Shown piece by piece: positions 26,101-36,200 of a DNA stretch of 64,000 bases; within the stretch, counting starts at the first letter, position 1, and the number at the start of each line of letters is the position of its first letter. A model generated the notes under the pieces. The model ran no database searches, was not told the origin of the DNA, and saw only the letters and a program-made list of their open reading frames with translations. This DNA comes from Rubritepida flocculans DSM 14296. GTDB taxonomy: Bacteria; Pseudomonadota; Alphaproteobacteria; Acetobacterales; Acetobacteraceae. The position numbers and the translations under genes were made by a program. The stretch is taken from assembly GCF_000425365.1 (NCBI RefSeq), contig NZ_AUDH01000006.1:106268-170267 (forward strand), in the 5' to 3' direction.

Positions 26101-28512
26101 ATGGCGCGCGACGCCACCTCCGCCGCGGCCGCCCCGCGCCGCTTCGCCTCGCCGGCCGTGCGCGCGGCCATCGCCCGCCGCCTGGGCGAGTTCGCCGCCC
26201 TTCTGCTGGGGCTGGGCGGCATCGCGCTGCTGCTCGCCGTGGGGAGCTACGACCCGGCCGACCCCTCGCTCTCCACCGCCACGGCGCGGCCGGTGGGCAA
26301 TCTGCTCTTCGCGCCGGGCGCGGTGGTGGCGGATGTGCTGCGCCAGGGGGTGGGCTGGATGGGATTCCTTCCCGGGCTCGTGCTGCTCGCCTGGGCCGTG
26401 CGGCTCGCGGCCGGGCGGGGCGTGCGGCTGGCGCCGCTGCGCCTCGCCTTCCTGCTGCTGGCCTTGCCGCTCGGCGCCGCGCTGCTGGCCGAGATCCCGG
26501 GGGCCGAGGCGGGGGCGGCGGGGCCGCTGCTGGCCGCCGCGCTCACCACCGCCCTCGCCGACGCCTTCGGGCCCACGGGCGGGCTCGCGGCGCGCATCGG
26601 CCTCGCCGCGCTCTGGCTGTGGCTGACCTACTCGGCCTTCGGCCTCTCCTTCGGCGAATGGGGCCGGGCGGCGCGGCTGACCGCCGAGACCGCCGCGCGC
26701 GGGGCGGAGAACGCGGCGCGCTTCTCCGTCGAGAAGCGCCATGTGGTGCTGCGCCCCTTCCTCGCCGCGCGCCGCCTCTGGCCGCGGCGCAACGACGGGC
26801 CGGGCGAGGATCTGGCCGCGGTGCTGCGCGCGGCCGAGCGCGCGGCCGAGGCCCCTGCCTCCGCGCGCGCCGAGCCGCGCCTGGACGCCGCGGCCCCGCC
26901 GCCCGCCGCGCCCCCGGCGCCCGCCGCCGCGCGCAGCGCCCCGCGCGTGGCCGCGCCTTCCCGGGGCAGGCCCGCCCCCGTGCAGCCCCAGCTCGACCTG
27001 CCCGTGGAGGGCTGGCGCACGCCCCCGCTCGAGCTGCTGGCGCCCCCGCCCGCGCGCATCGCCTCCGGCCCCAGCGAGGAGGCGCTGCAGGCCAATGCGC
27101 GCATGCTCGAACAGGTGCTGAGCGACTACGGGGTGAACGGGCGCATCGTCGAAATCCGCCCCGGCCCGGTGGTGACGCTCTACGAGCTGGAGCCCGCGCC
27201 GGGCACCAAATCCTCGCGCGTCATCGGCCTCGCGGACGACATCGCGCGCAGCATGAGCGTGGTGGCGGTGCGCATCGCCACCGTGCCGGGCCGCAGCGTG
27301 ATCGGCATCGAGCTGCCGAACGCGAAGCGCGAGACCGTGTTCCTCTCCGAGATGCTACAGAGCGAGGAATACCGCCGCAACACGGGCCGCCTGCCGCTGG
27401 TGCTGGGCAAGGACATCGGCGGCGCGCCGGTGATCCAGGACCTGGCGCGCATGCCGCATCTGCTGATCGCGGGCACCACGGGCTCGGGCAAGTCGGTGGG
27501 GATCAACACCATGATCCTCTCGCTGCTCTACCGCTTCGGCCCGGCCGAGTGCCGCTTCATCATGATCGACCCGAAGATGCTGGAACTCAGCGTCTATGAC
27601 CGCATCCCGCATCTGCTCGCCCCCGTGGTGACGGAGCCGCCCAAGGCCATCGGCGCGCTGAAATGGACGGTGCGCGAGATGGAGCGCCGCTACCGCGCGA
27701 TGAGCCAGCTCGGCGTGCGCGGCATCCAGGCCTACAACGAGAAGGTGGCCGAGGCGCAGGCGAAGGGCACGGTGCTGACGCGCCGCGTGCAGACCGGCTT
27801 CGACCCCGAGACCAACAAGCCGGTCTTCGAGGAGCAGCCGCTGACCCTCGACAAGCTGCCCATGATCGTCGTGGTCATCGACGAGATGGCGGATCTGATG
27901 ATCGTCGCGGGCAAGGAGATCGAGGCCGCGGTGCAGCGCCTCGCGCAGATGGCGCGCGCGGCGGGCATCCACGTCATCATGGCCACCCAGCGCCCCTCGG
28001 TGGACGTGATCACGGGCACCATCAAGGCGAACTTCCCCACCCGCATCAGCTTCCAGGTCACGAGCAAGATCGACAGCCGCACCATCCTGGGCGAGCAGGG
28101 GGCGGAGCAGCTCCTCGGCCAGGGCGACATGCTGCACATGGCCGGGGGCGGGCGCGTCACCCGCGTGCATGGCCCCTTCGTCTCCGACGCCGAGGTCGAG
28201 AAGGTGGCCGACTGGCTGCGCGCCCAGGGCGAGCCCGACTATGTGGAGGAGGTGACCGAGGTCGAGGACGAGGAGGGCGGCGGGCCGCTCGACATCGCAA
28301 GCGCCTCGGACGCCGACAAGTCGCTCTTCGACCGCGCGGTGGAGGTGGTGGTGCGCGAGGGCAAGGCCTCCACCTCCTTCATCCAGCGCCACCTCAACAT
28401 CGGCTACAACCGCGCGGCGAAGCTCATCGAGCAGATGGAGCGCGAGGGCATCGTCAGCCCCGCGAACCATGTGGGCAAGCGGGAGATCCTCGCGCGACGG
28501 CCGGAGGGGTGA
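26101..28512 (+). CDS. ftsK: DNA translocase FtsK
   Basis: An 803-residue division-site DNA translocase. Four membrane helices lie in the first 200 residues. An Ala/Pro/Arg linker follows to about residue 310, then the RecA-like motor with [15 protein letters not shown] (Walker A) and [14 protein letters not shown] (Walker B). The winged-helix gamma domain ([17 protein letters not shown]..., [20 protein letters not shown]) at the end recognises KOPS. The ATG at 26101 has GAGG about 10 bp upstream and is preferred over the ATG at 26044. It is the last chromosomal gene before the prophage. Confidence 0.96.
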   Translation: MARDATSAAAAPRRFASPAVRAAIARRLGEFAALLLGLGGIALLLAVGSYDPADPSLSTATARPVGNLLFAPGAVVADVLRQGVGWMGFLPGLVLLAWAVRLAAGRGVRLAPLRLAFLLLALPLGAALLAEIPGAEAGAAGPLLAAALTTALADAFGPTGGLAARIGLAALWLWLTYSAFGLSFGEWGRAARLTAETAARGAENAARFSVEKRHVVLRPFLAARRLWPRRNDGPGEDLAAVLRAAERAAEAPASARAEPRLDAAAPPPAAPPAPAAARSAPRVAAPSRGRPAPVQPQLDLPVEGWRTPPLELLAPPPARIASGPSEEALQANARMLEQVLSDYGVNGRIVEIRPGPVVTLYELEPAPGTKSSRVIGLADDIARSMSVVAVRIATVPGRSVIGIELPNAKRETVFLSEMLQSEEYRRNTGRLPLVLGKDIGGAPVIQDLARMPHLLIAGTTGSGKSVGINTMILSLLYRFGPAECRFIMIDPKMLELSVYDRIPHLLAPVVTEPPKAIGALKWTVREMERRYRAMSQLGVRGIQAYNEKVAEAQAKGTVLTRRVQTGFDPETNKPVFEEQPLTLDKLPMIVVVIDEMADLMIVAGKEIEAAVQRLAQMARAAGIHVIMATQRPSVDVITGTIKANFPTRISFQVTSKIDSRTILGEQGAEQLLGQGDMLHMAGGGRVTRVHGPFVSDAEVEKVADWLRAQGEPDYVEEVTEVEDEEGGGPLDIASASDADKSLFDRAVEVVVREGKASTSFIQRHLNIGYNRAAKLIEQMEREGIVSPANHVGKREILARRPEG

Positions 28513-28514
28513 TC

Positions 28515-28537
28515 CGGTCGGCCTGAGATGCCGACCG
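28515..28537. terminator. hairpin after ftsK
   Basis: CGGTCGGC (28515-28522) and GCCGACCG (28530-28537) form a perfect 8-bp stem with a 7-nt loop, beginning 2 bp after the ftsK stop. A second small inverted repeat, ATGCC/GGCAT, is at 28579-28595. There is no T-run, so termination is inferred from position only. Confidence 0.45.
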
Positions 28538-28608
28538 TATGAGGCGACAAGCCGCTCGGGCCCCGGCCGGACGGCGGCATGCCAAAACATGGCATCCCGG
28601 GAACCGCG

Positions 28609-28787
28609 GTAGGAAATCGGAGGACGGCTTCCGCGCCATCACCAGCCGAAATGCCCTGCGGCGCGCGTCCGTTTCTGACGAGTTGGAAAAGCCTGTTGGA
28701 AAAAAGTTGGACGCCGACCCGCCCGCAGCTTATTTTTCGTTGGAAGTCTTTGAAAAGATTGGTGGGCGCACTAGGGCTCGAACCTAG
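28609..28787 (+). pseudogene. 3' remnant of a gene matching the prophage right-end gene
   Basis: From 28620 the frame encodes EDGFRAITSRNALRRASVSD and onward, identical in protein to the end of the prophage gene at 61292-61579. The N-terminal part of that gene (DFPFVWFWKARLAERRGQ) is absent here and replaced by unrelated sequence after the ftsK hairpin. Four base differences (28649, 28652, 28661, 28673) all fall in third positions and are silent. This looks like the truncated 3' end of a related gene already on the chromosome before the prophage integrated. Confidence 0.6.
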
Positions 28788-28804
28788 GACCCGCTGATTA
28801 AGAG
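28674..28804. repeat. attL core (131-bp direct repeat, copy 1)
   Basis: Identical to 61466-61596 (offset 32792). The right 45 bp (28760-28804) are the 3' part of tRNA-Lys, from the anticodon loop to CCA on the minus strand; the rest is tRNA 3' flank. Identity stops at 28804, where this copy continues AAGCGG and the other continues into the tRNA 5' part. Homology with four mismatches extends left to 28620. Confidence 0.93.
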
Positions 28805-28834
28805 AAGCGGCGGCAGGAGCTTGTTTTCAGGCCA

Positions 28835-29116
28835 CTATCCTTCCGGAGTCTGCCGAAAGGCCGAAATCGCCGCCTCCACCCTGCTCTCTTCGAAGCCCAG
28901 CGCCGCCAGCATCGCGCGCACGCTGTCCTCGGTCAGCACGCGCGGGGCCGGCACATGCACCACATGCGGCGGCGGCACCTCTTCCGGAACGGCCAGCGAC
29001 CAATCGAGCTCCTGCGCCTGCGCCCAAAGCGGGTCATCCGGCAGAACGTGGTAGGGCAGGCCGTTCTCCAGCTCCACGACCACCGATCCGTCGGCACGCT
29101 GATGCAGCGGCTTCAT
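28835..29116 (-). CDS. phage protein of unknown function, downstream of tail fibre
   Basis: A 93-residue protein (MKPLHQRADGSVVVELENGL...). I recognise no domain. The N-terminal half looks beta-rich; the C-terminal half (SVRAMLAALGFEESRVEAAISAFRQ) is helical. Its ATG overlaps the tail fibre stop by ATGA, and it is the last gene of the leftward late series. It could be a tail fibre chaperone or attachment factor by position, but nothing in the sequence proves that. About 30 bp separate its end from attL. Confidence 0.7.
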   Translation of the reverse strand: MKPLHQRADGSVVVELENGLPYHVLPDDPLWAQAQELDWSLAVPEEVPPPHVVHVPAPRVLTEDSVRAMLAALGFEESRVEAAISAFRQTPEG

Positions 29117-30054
29117 GCGATCCTCCATGCGAAGCCTTCGAAGACGATCGAGGGCGAGTTGATAATCGCGGTTCCGCCGGCAGCCACGCCCGACACAAAT
29201 TGCAGATTGCACACGCCGCCAGTGGTGAAGCCCCGCACAGAGTAGGCCCAGGTTCCGCCGGCCGGCGTTGACCAGGTTACACCCGGCGCAGTCGCTTGGT
29301 GATAGAACTGGCCGAGCGCGCCCACCGTGTTGTTCGGCGTTGGCGCCGCGCTGAGAAACGCCCGCGCATGCGCCGCACTGGCCGCCGTGAAGACCTGCGC
29401 GCCGACCGTGCTCGCGCCGAGGAAGCCCCGCGCATCCGCCGCACTGGCCGCCGTGAAGACCTGCGCGCCGACCGTGCTCGCCCCCAGCGTCCCGCGCGCC
29501 TCCGCCGCCGAGCTGTCGTCCAGCAGCGTGGCCGCCCAGGCGCTCACCGCCACGGGAGAGACGCCGGCCATGGCGATGGGCTCGCCGCCCGCGTTGAAAC
29601 CCAGGAAGCGTCCCGCCCGCGCGGCCTGGGGCGGCAGCTCGAGCGCCGTGGTCGGATCGGTCGGGGCTGCCCGCAGCGCGCGCTCGGCCTCGCGCCGCGC
29701 CTCCTGCAGCGCGATCCACCAGCGCGCGAACTCGGCATTCAGTGCGGCCGCGGTCAGCGCGGAACCGTCCGTCCATTGCGCCGTCCGCGCCACCGGCTGC
29801 TGGCCCCAGATGAGGATCACGTCGCCCGCCAGCGCCGGGTCCGTCAGCGTCACGCTGCCGCCCGAGGGCGAGCCTGCGCCCGCCACCGTGTAGTCGGTCG
29901 AGAGCACCAGCTCGCTCATCACCGCCGCGCGCAGCCGCCGCACCAGAAGATGCGCGGCCGCGAAGAACGGGAAGGTGACGGGAAACACCGTCTCGCCGCC
30001 GGTGCAGACGAATTGCCGGCGGCGGTTGTCCGCCGGCACCAGGCTGATGCTCAT
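29113..30054 (-). CDS. tail fibre protein, T7 gp17-like N-terminus
   Basis: A 313-residue protein. Residues 1-110 (DNRRRQFVCTGGETVFPVTFPF, STDYTVAGAGSPSGGSVTL) match the N-terminal attachment domain of T7-type tail fibres, which docks to the tail. Residues about 165-230 hold three 22-residue repeats of the form SAADARGFLGASTVGAQVFTA; two are near-identical at the DNA level (66-bp period, from 29365 and 29431). The C-terminal part (GQFYHQATAPGVTW...) should be the receptor-contacting tip. The start at 30054 overlaps the preceding stop by ATGA. Confidence 0.88.
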   Translation of the reverse strand: MSISLVPADNRRRQFVCTGGETVFPVTFPFFAAAHLLVRRLRAAVMSELVLSTDYTVAGAGSPSGGSVTLTDPALAGDVILIWGQQPVARTAQWTDGSALTAAALNAEFARWWIALQEARREAERALRAAPTDPTTALELPPQAARAGRFLGFNAGGEPIAMAGVSPVAVSAWAATLLDDSSAAEARGTLGASTVGAQVFTAASAADARGFLGASTVGAQVFTAASAAHARAFLSAAPTPNNTVGALGQFYHQATAPGVTWSTPAGGTWAYSVRGFTTGGVCNLQFVSGVAAGGTAIINSPSIVFEGFAWRIA

Positions 30055-33000
30055 GGTCCACCTCCGAAGATGCGCGCCGGCTCGGGCCCGCGGCGCGGGG
30101 CGGTCTCGCCCGGCGCCCACCAGAACTCCTGGTCGAACTCGCGCAGCGCGCGGCGCTGCTGCTGGCGGAAGCGTCGCGCGGCCTCGGGGTCCGCCCACCA
30201 TTGCAGCCGGTCCCACAAGAGCCGGTCGGTGGCGAGGCGCGAATACCAGAGCGTCGAGCCCGGCGCGTTGTTGCGGACGAAGCGCGCCAAATCGGCGCCC
30301 AGCGCGCGTTCCTTGCGCTCATCGTCCAGCGCCTGGATGTTGAGGCCGGCGATGCGCGCCAGGTCGTCCGTCAGCCCGCCGATCGGCCCGCCGAACATGT
30401 TGGCGACGAAGCTCTGGTCCGCGCGGTTCACGGCGGTGTAGGCGAAGTCTCCCAGGATGCCCGCGCCGCCCCCCTGGGCGAAGGCGGCCAGCCAGAAGCG
30501 GTGGTCGTCCATCGCGCGCGGATCGCGGCCGCGGGCGATCTCCTTGAGCTGCATGGCCAGCGCGCCCATCAGCGTCGTGCCGATGGCGAAGCTCGCCAGA
30601 TAGGCCGCCTTGCCGGAGAGGCGCTCCTGGTTCAGCGCCCGGCCGATGTGCATCAGCATGACGGTCACGGGGAAACTCTTGAACTGCATGGCGCTGCGCA
30701 GGAACTCGCCCGCCAGCGTGCCGGGCCTGGTCTGGCCGAGCATCAGGGCGCGCTCGGCCGCGCCGGGTTCCGGCACGGCAAACCGCGCCTCGGTCTGGAC
30801 GAACTCGAGGAGGCGCGTCGCCGCTTCCAGCCGGGCGGCCTGGGTGCTAGTCTCCGCCCCGCTCGGGCCCCCAACGCTGGCGCCCGCTCCGGGCCCGGCG
30901 GCAGACGCCGGGGCGGGAGCTGAGGGGGCGGCACCGCCGGCAGGCTGCGGTTGGGCCGTGCGTTCCCACCGCCCGAGCAGCGGCCGCTTGGCGATGTAGT
31001 TCCGCCGCATCACCGAGGCGGTCACCACCTGCCAATACCCCTCCTTGCGATGCAGGCCGAGGATCAGCACCTCGTCGCCGCTGCGCGCCGGTGCCGGCGC
31101 CACGGCGAAGACCGAGCCGTCGCGGCCCTGCCGCAGCTCGGTTGCGGTCGCCAGCACACGCAGCACGAAATCCTCGGCCGGCTCCTTCAGCTCCTGCCCG
31201 TGCCGCGCCTCGATGTGCGCGAGCCCGACTCGGCCGCCGTCCGGCTTAGTCGGATCGCCGCGCGCGAGCCGCACCGGCCCGGGCTGCAGCCCGGGGATCC
31301 CCTCCGGCAGCCAGGCGAGGTCCGGCGTTCCGTCCGGCCCGAGCCGCCATGAGCCCGGCTCATCGCCGGTCCAGCGCGCCGGCCCCGGCTCGCCCTGGCC
31401 GCGCACCACCGCCTCGGGGCTCAGCACGCGCCAGCCGCCCAGCTCCTGCACGCCATGGGCGCGCAGCAGCTCCCACTCTGCCGCGCCGATCCCGTAGCGC
31501 TGCATCGCCGCGCGCAGCGGCGCGTCCAGGTCCTCGAAGCGCCTGCCCGCCTGCTCGGCCAGATGCCCCAGCATCTCCATGCCGATGGCCCAGCGCGCGG
31601 CCTGGGTGTGCGCGGCCAGCCCCTGGGCGCGGAGCACGAAATCCGCCGCGCGGGTGCCGAGCCCGGTGCCCACCACATCCGCCTGGTTGCGCATGGCGCC
31701 TGCGGCGCGCTGGGCCCAGGCCTCGGCGATCAGCCCCGCGCGCACGGCGATGCGCCGGTCCTCGGCGTTGCGCGGGTTCAGCAGGCGCAGATAGTCGCCC
31801 ATCCAGCCGGTGGCCGGCAGCCCGTTCCAGGCCGCCACCTGGCGCATGGTCGCGAAGTCCGAGACGGAGGAGAGCACGGCCGAACCCAGCCGCGCCGCGG
31901 TCAGGAAGGCCCGCGTCTCGCGGAAGGCGGTGGCCACCCAGTCGTTCACCGGCGTGCTGGCGAGGCCCGAGACATGGGCCCAGACCGTGTCGATCCGCCA
32001 CGCGGCGCGGCGCGCCTTCTCCGGATCGCCCGCCAGCGCGAGGCGGCGCTGCGCCTCGTCGCGCAGCATGCGGATCATCCAGTCCGGGTTGGGGCCCAGC
32101 ACCTCCAGCATGGCGATGTCGCGGGCCATGCCGTCCACATGGCCCATCAGCAGGTCGTAGAGATGCGCCTCGCCCACGCCGAAGCGCCTGTTGAAGCCGA
32201 GCCAGGCCTCGGCCGATGTCCACTGGAAGGCGCGCATGGCGCTGCGCCGGTTGGCCAGCGCGCCGCGCCCCTGCGGCGCGCCGGGGGTGAGGTCCGACAA
32301 CCCCTCGGTGCGCAGCCGCTCCACCGCCTCGGCGAAGATTTCGCCGCGGCGCAACGCGTTCACCTCCGCGCCGGTGTCCGGGTCGATGACGCGCAGCCGG
32401 CCGGTGGCGTGCTCCTCCTCCAGGAAGCGCAGCACCGCCTCGCGCCCCTCGGCGCGCACCTTGGCATGGTCCCAGAGCTGCGGCAGGCGCCAGTCGGCGC
32501 GCTTGGTGGAGGGCGCGCCGCCGGCCGCGATGAAGCGGTCCACCATCTGGTCGGTGACGCGCGTCCAGGCCTCGGCCAGCGCCTTCACGGCGGGGTCGCG
32601 CGGGGCCTCGCCGTAGAGCGCGCGCACCATGTCCACAAGGCCCTGCTCGTCGCGCATCAGGCCGAGCGCCTTGGAGCGGAACCGGTCCAGCACCTCCACG
32701 AGGCCGGCATGCGCCAGGCCGCGGATCGCGCGGGCGCGCGCCTCCACATTGGTGTAGGTGGCCTTGCCGGTCAGGTCGCGCGCCAGCAGCGCCAGCACCC
32801 CGTTGTGGAAGCCGGCCGCGTGGCCTTCGGCCAGCTCGATGTTGCGCGCCGCGGCCAGGACGCGCTTGGCGGCCTGGCGCTGCGCCTCGCGCCCCTGTGC
32901 GGCCAGTTCCTCGGCGGCGCGCGCCATGGCCTCGGCCTCGGAGAGCCCCTTGCCCAGCAGCTCCTCCACGCGGGCGTTGACCTTCGCGGCGGTGGCCGCG

Positions 33001-33056
33001 CCGATCCGGCCCGCCTCCACGGCATCGGCCACGCATTTGCGATGGCGGGTGGTCAC
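30051..33056 (-). CDS. large ejected virion protein with inserted barnase/EndoU/RelE-like nuclease domain
   Basis: A 1001-residue protein in the position of T7 internal virion protein genes. Residues 1-550 and 740-1001 look like a mainly helical phage internal/ejection protein; RPGTLAGEF...FKSFPVTVMLMHIGRAL near residue 780 is a landmark I associate with such proteins. Between them, residues about 580-695 (GRVGLAHIEARHG, then EVLILGLHRKEGYWQVVTASVMRRNYI) resemble the PBECR (phage barnase-EndoU-colicin-RelE) domains of polyvalent phage proteins, followed by an Ala/Pro/Gly linker. GTG start overlaps the previous stop by GTGA. The nuclease call is by pattern and needs a profile search. Confidence 0.75.
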   Translation of the reverse strand: MTTRHRKCVADAVEAGRIGAATAAKVNARVEELLGKGLSEAEAMARAAEELAAQGREAQRQAAKRVLAAARNIELAEGHAAGFHNGVLALLARDLTGKATYTNVEARARAIRGLAHAGLVEVLDRFRSKALGLMRDEQGLVDMVRALYGEAPRDPAVKALAEAWTRVTDQMVDRFIAAGGAPSTKRADWRLPQLWDHAKVRAEGREAVLRFLEEEHATGRLRVIDPDTGAEVNALRRGEIFAEAVERLRTEGLSDLTPGAPQGRGALANRRSAMRAFQWTSAEAWLGFNRRFGVGEAHLYDLLMGHVDGMARDIAMLEVLGPNPDWMIRMLRDEAQRRLALAGDPEKARRAAWRIDTVWAHVSGLASTPVNDWVATAFRETRAFLTAARLGSAVLSSVSDFATMRQVAAWNGLPATGWMGDYLRLLNPRNAEDRRIAVRAGLIAEAWAQRAAGAMRNQADVVGTGLGTRAADFVLRAQGLAAHTQAARWAIGMEMLGHLAEQAGRRFEDLDAPLRAAMQRYGIGAAEWELLRAHGVQELGGWRVLSPEAVVRGQGEPGPARWTGDEPGSWRLGPDGTPDLAWLPEGIPGLQPGPVRLARGDPTKPDGGRVGLAHIEARHGQELKEPAEDFVLRVLATATELRQGRDGSVFAVAPAPARSGDEVLILGLHRKEGYWQVVTASVMRRNYIAKRPLLGRWERTAQPQPAGGAAPSAPAPASAAGPGAGASVGGPSGAETSTQAARLEAATRLLEFVQTEARFAVPEPGAAERALMLGQTRPGTLAGEFLRSAMQFKSFPVTVMLMHIGRALNQERLSGKAAYLASFAIGTTLMGALAMQLKEIARGRDPRAMDDHRFWLAAFAQGGGAGILGDFAYTAVNRADQSFVANMFGGPIGGLTDDLARIAGLNIQALDDERKERALGADLARFVRNNAPGSTLWYSRLATDRLLWDRLQWWADPEAARRFRQQQRRALREFDQEFWWAPGETAPRRGPEPARIFGGGP

Positions 33057-33295
33057 GGGTCGTAGCCCTCCAGCACGCGCTTGTGCAGCAGGGCGGTGGC
33101 GGCGGCGAGCTGATGCTGCCACCCCGACGGCCCGCCGCCATGCACCAGCTCGATGGCGCCGTCGGCCTGCACGATCACGGCCGCCACCGCCATGGGCGGG
33201 CGGGCGCGCAGCCGGCGCTTGAGGGTGGCGATGGCCCAGGCCGTGTCGGCCGGCGAGTCCGGCGGGGGGAGGCGCAGCAGCTGGGCCTGCGTCAC
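33053..33295 (-). CDS. small phage protein between two giant virion genes
   Basis: An 80-residue protein (VTQAQLLRLPPPDSPADTAW...) with no recognised domain. The central part, MAVAAVIVQADGAIELVHGG, could form a short beta sheet. It begins with GTG overlapping the upstream stop (GTGA) and ends overlapping the GTG of the next gene the same way. This tight coupling supports it as a real gene despite its size. Confidence 0.7.
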   Translation of the reverse strand: MTQAQLLRLPPPDSPADTAWAIATLKRRLRARPPMAVAAVIVQADGAIELVHGGGPSGWQHQLAAATALLHKRVLEGYDP

Positions 33296-36200
33296 GGCGC
33301 CCCCCCGATCAGGCAGGCCGCGGCGGCCGCCAGCTCCTCCGCCTCGCGCTCGGCCGCCTCGAGCAGCGCGCGCGCGCCGATCTCGCCGGCCTCCTCGGGC
33401 ACGGGAATGTCGCGCGCGGCCGCGATGCGCTGGGCTTCGAGCAGCTCGGCGCGCGCCGTCTCGGGCAGGGCCGCCAGCCGGGCACGCTCGGCCTCGGCCG
33501 CCAGCACGCGGGCGGCCTGCGGGTCGGTGAGCGGCTCGTCCGCCGCCACCTCGCGCGGCCCCAGGGCGGCATCCGCCTCCTCGGCCCGGCGGGCGGCCTC
33601 GGCGAGATCGCTCACCCGCACCGGCGGCAGGTCGAGAAGCGTGGGTCCGCCCTCGGCCTGCTGGGCGCGCGCCACATAGCCGCGCAGCACCTCCACCAGC
33701 CGGACTTCGGGCTTGATGCGCCGCGCGAGGTCGCCGTCCGGGAACATGGACTTCAGCACGCCCATGCCGGAGTCGGTGATGGGCGGGCGTTCCAGGTCCG
33801 CCTGAAGCACCAGGTCGGCCACGCGCAGCTTGCGGCGCTGGGCTTCCAGGATGGCGTCCACCGCCTCGGCCAGCGCGGGCGTGCCGTCGTAATGCGCGGT
33901 CTCCGGGCTGCGCGCGGCCTCGGCGCGCATCGCCGCCCAGTCGCCCGCCACCTGGCGCAGCGCCGCGGCCAGGCCGCGAATGCCCTCGGTCTCGCCCTCC
34001 ACCAGCCGGGCGGCCAGCGGGCCGAAGGCGTCGCCATAGGCTGCCATCAGCAGAGCGCGCTCCAGCCGCTGGATCAGCTCGGCGTTCCAGCTTCCGTCCG
34101 CGCGCAGCAGCGCGCCGCGCTCCTCTGGCGTCAGCCGCGCCACGAAGGCCTCGCGGAACTCCTGGTTGGCGGCGTGGCGCAGGTCCCCGCCGCGCCAGAG
34201 GCGCAGCGCGTCGCGCACCGCGGCCACGTCGCGCTTCGCCACTTCGGCCGCCGGCTCGGCCAGCGTGGCGCGGAGATTGGCCTCGCGCACGAAGGCCGCC
34301 CGCTCGGCGGCGGAGAGCTGAGAGACGCGGGCCGAGACCAGCACCGGCTCCTCGACGCCCTCGATGTCGAAGCCCGCCCGGCGCAGCGCGGCCAGATAGG
34401 CCTCGCGCTGCGCGGCGAGGGCGGGGTCGCGGTGCACCAGCGTCAGCGCGGCGATGCGGCCATTGCCGCTTTCCACCACCAGGTCGGGGCCGATGATGGG
34501 GGCGCCCGCGCCGGCCTCCGGGCTGGGGAGCAGCCGCTCCGGGATCAGGCGCGCGGCGATGGCGCGCACCTGGTCCTGGCTGGGGGCGGCCGCGCGGTCG
34601 CGCGGTTGCAGGCCTTCGGCGTGCGGATAGGCCGGGTTGGGCCGGCCTTCCGGATCGTGGCTCGGAACGAGCTGGCGCAGCGAGACCACGCGCGGCTCCA
34701 CCAGCACGGCGCGGCCGGTCGGCGCATAGGCGTTGAAGCGGCCGAGGGCCGGCGGTAGATTGTCGGCCAAGCCTCCGAGCGTCTGGGACGTGAGCACGGG
34801 GGGGCCAGGCTGCCGGCCCGCATCGTGCATCGGGGGTGATGCCGCGGCGCGGCGCATCCGCTCCGCCATGCCAGGCACCTGCTCCAGCCGTGTCACGCCG
34901 CTGCCCTCGGGCAGGCGATACATGGTGGCGAGCGCGAGCATGCCGTTGCCTGCGCGGTATTCCTCGACCACCACCATCCCGCCGCGCGCGTCCCGCGCCA
35001 GATAGGCGACGGCGAGACGGCCCGGTTGCGCGCCGCGCGGATCGGTGAGGGTGAGGGCGCGCTGCTGCGCGGCGGCGATGAAGCCTTGCCAGCCGGCAAG
35101 GTCGTGCAAGGTGATGGGCGGTTCGTCGGGCGCCCGCGCGGCGTCGGGGCCGTGGCGCCGCCAGACATGGCGCACCGCGTCGCTGGTCAGCACGCGCGGC
35201 GTCTCGGTGCCCACCGGCAGGCCCAATTCCCGCAGGGCGCGCGCCTCCGCCTCCTCGAGCCATCCGCCCGCGACGCCATGCACCCGGCCTTCCGGCGCGC
35301 GCAGGGCGCGCGCGACGAAGTCCGCGATGGCCTGGCGCTCGTCTCCGGCCGCGGGCTGCTCGATCCAGCCAGCCAGCACGCGCCGGTTCGGCCCCGGCAG
35401 GCTGGCCGCCGGCCGCTGGCGCGCCAGCAGCGCCGCCTGGGCCGCCGCGGCGGCCTGCTCGTGCGCCAGCGCCTGCTCCGGCGCGGGCAGCACCGCCTCG
35501 GCCATGGCCTGGGTCTCGGCCACGGGACGCGCGCCTTCGGCCTGGATGCGTGCGGGGCTGTCCTGGGGCGCGCGCGCCAGCACCCGCTCCACCCCCGCGA
35601 GCACGGCGCGCACGCCCCCGCCGATGACGGCGCCCCCCAGCGCCGCCATGCCGATCTGCTCCAGGCTGTCGTCCGGCAGGCCGAGGCTCACGCGGTAGGG
35701 GCCCGCGCGCAGCTCCACCACCGCCTGGGTGCCCGCGGCGATGGCCGCCTCCTGGGCGGCCACGCGCGCCACCTGGCGCAGCACCGAGCCGCCGGCCGAG
35801 TGGAAGCCGAGCGGCAGGGTGAGAAGCTGGATCGGGTCCGCGAAGACGCCCGCCACGCGCCCCGCGAAGTCGCCGAGCCCGCCGCCGAGGTCCTCCGCGC
35901 GGCGGGCCTCGGCCTCGGCCTCGATGGCGTTGCGGCGGGCGCGGTCGCGCAGCTCGGCGACCGTGGGGAAGCGGTCGGCCTCATCGGGGCGGGCGGCGCG
36001 CAGCCGCGCCACGGCGGCGTCCCAGGCCTCCTCGCGGCGGCGGCGCTCCTCGGGGCTGGCGAGCTGCTCGAAGCGCGTGGGCCCCATCACCAGGCGGTCG
36101 GGCGTGGGCGGGATGAGCCAGTTCAGCGCGCGCGGGATGTCGCGCAGCGTGTCGCCGGTCCAGCGGCCGGCCTCATAGGGGTTCTCGACGCGCTCGCCCG

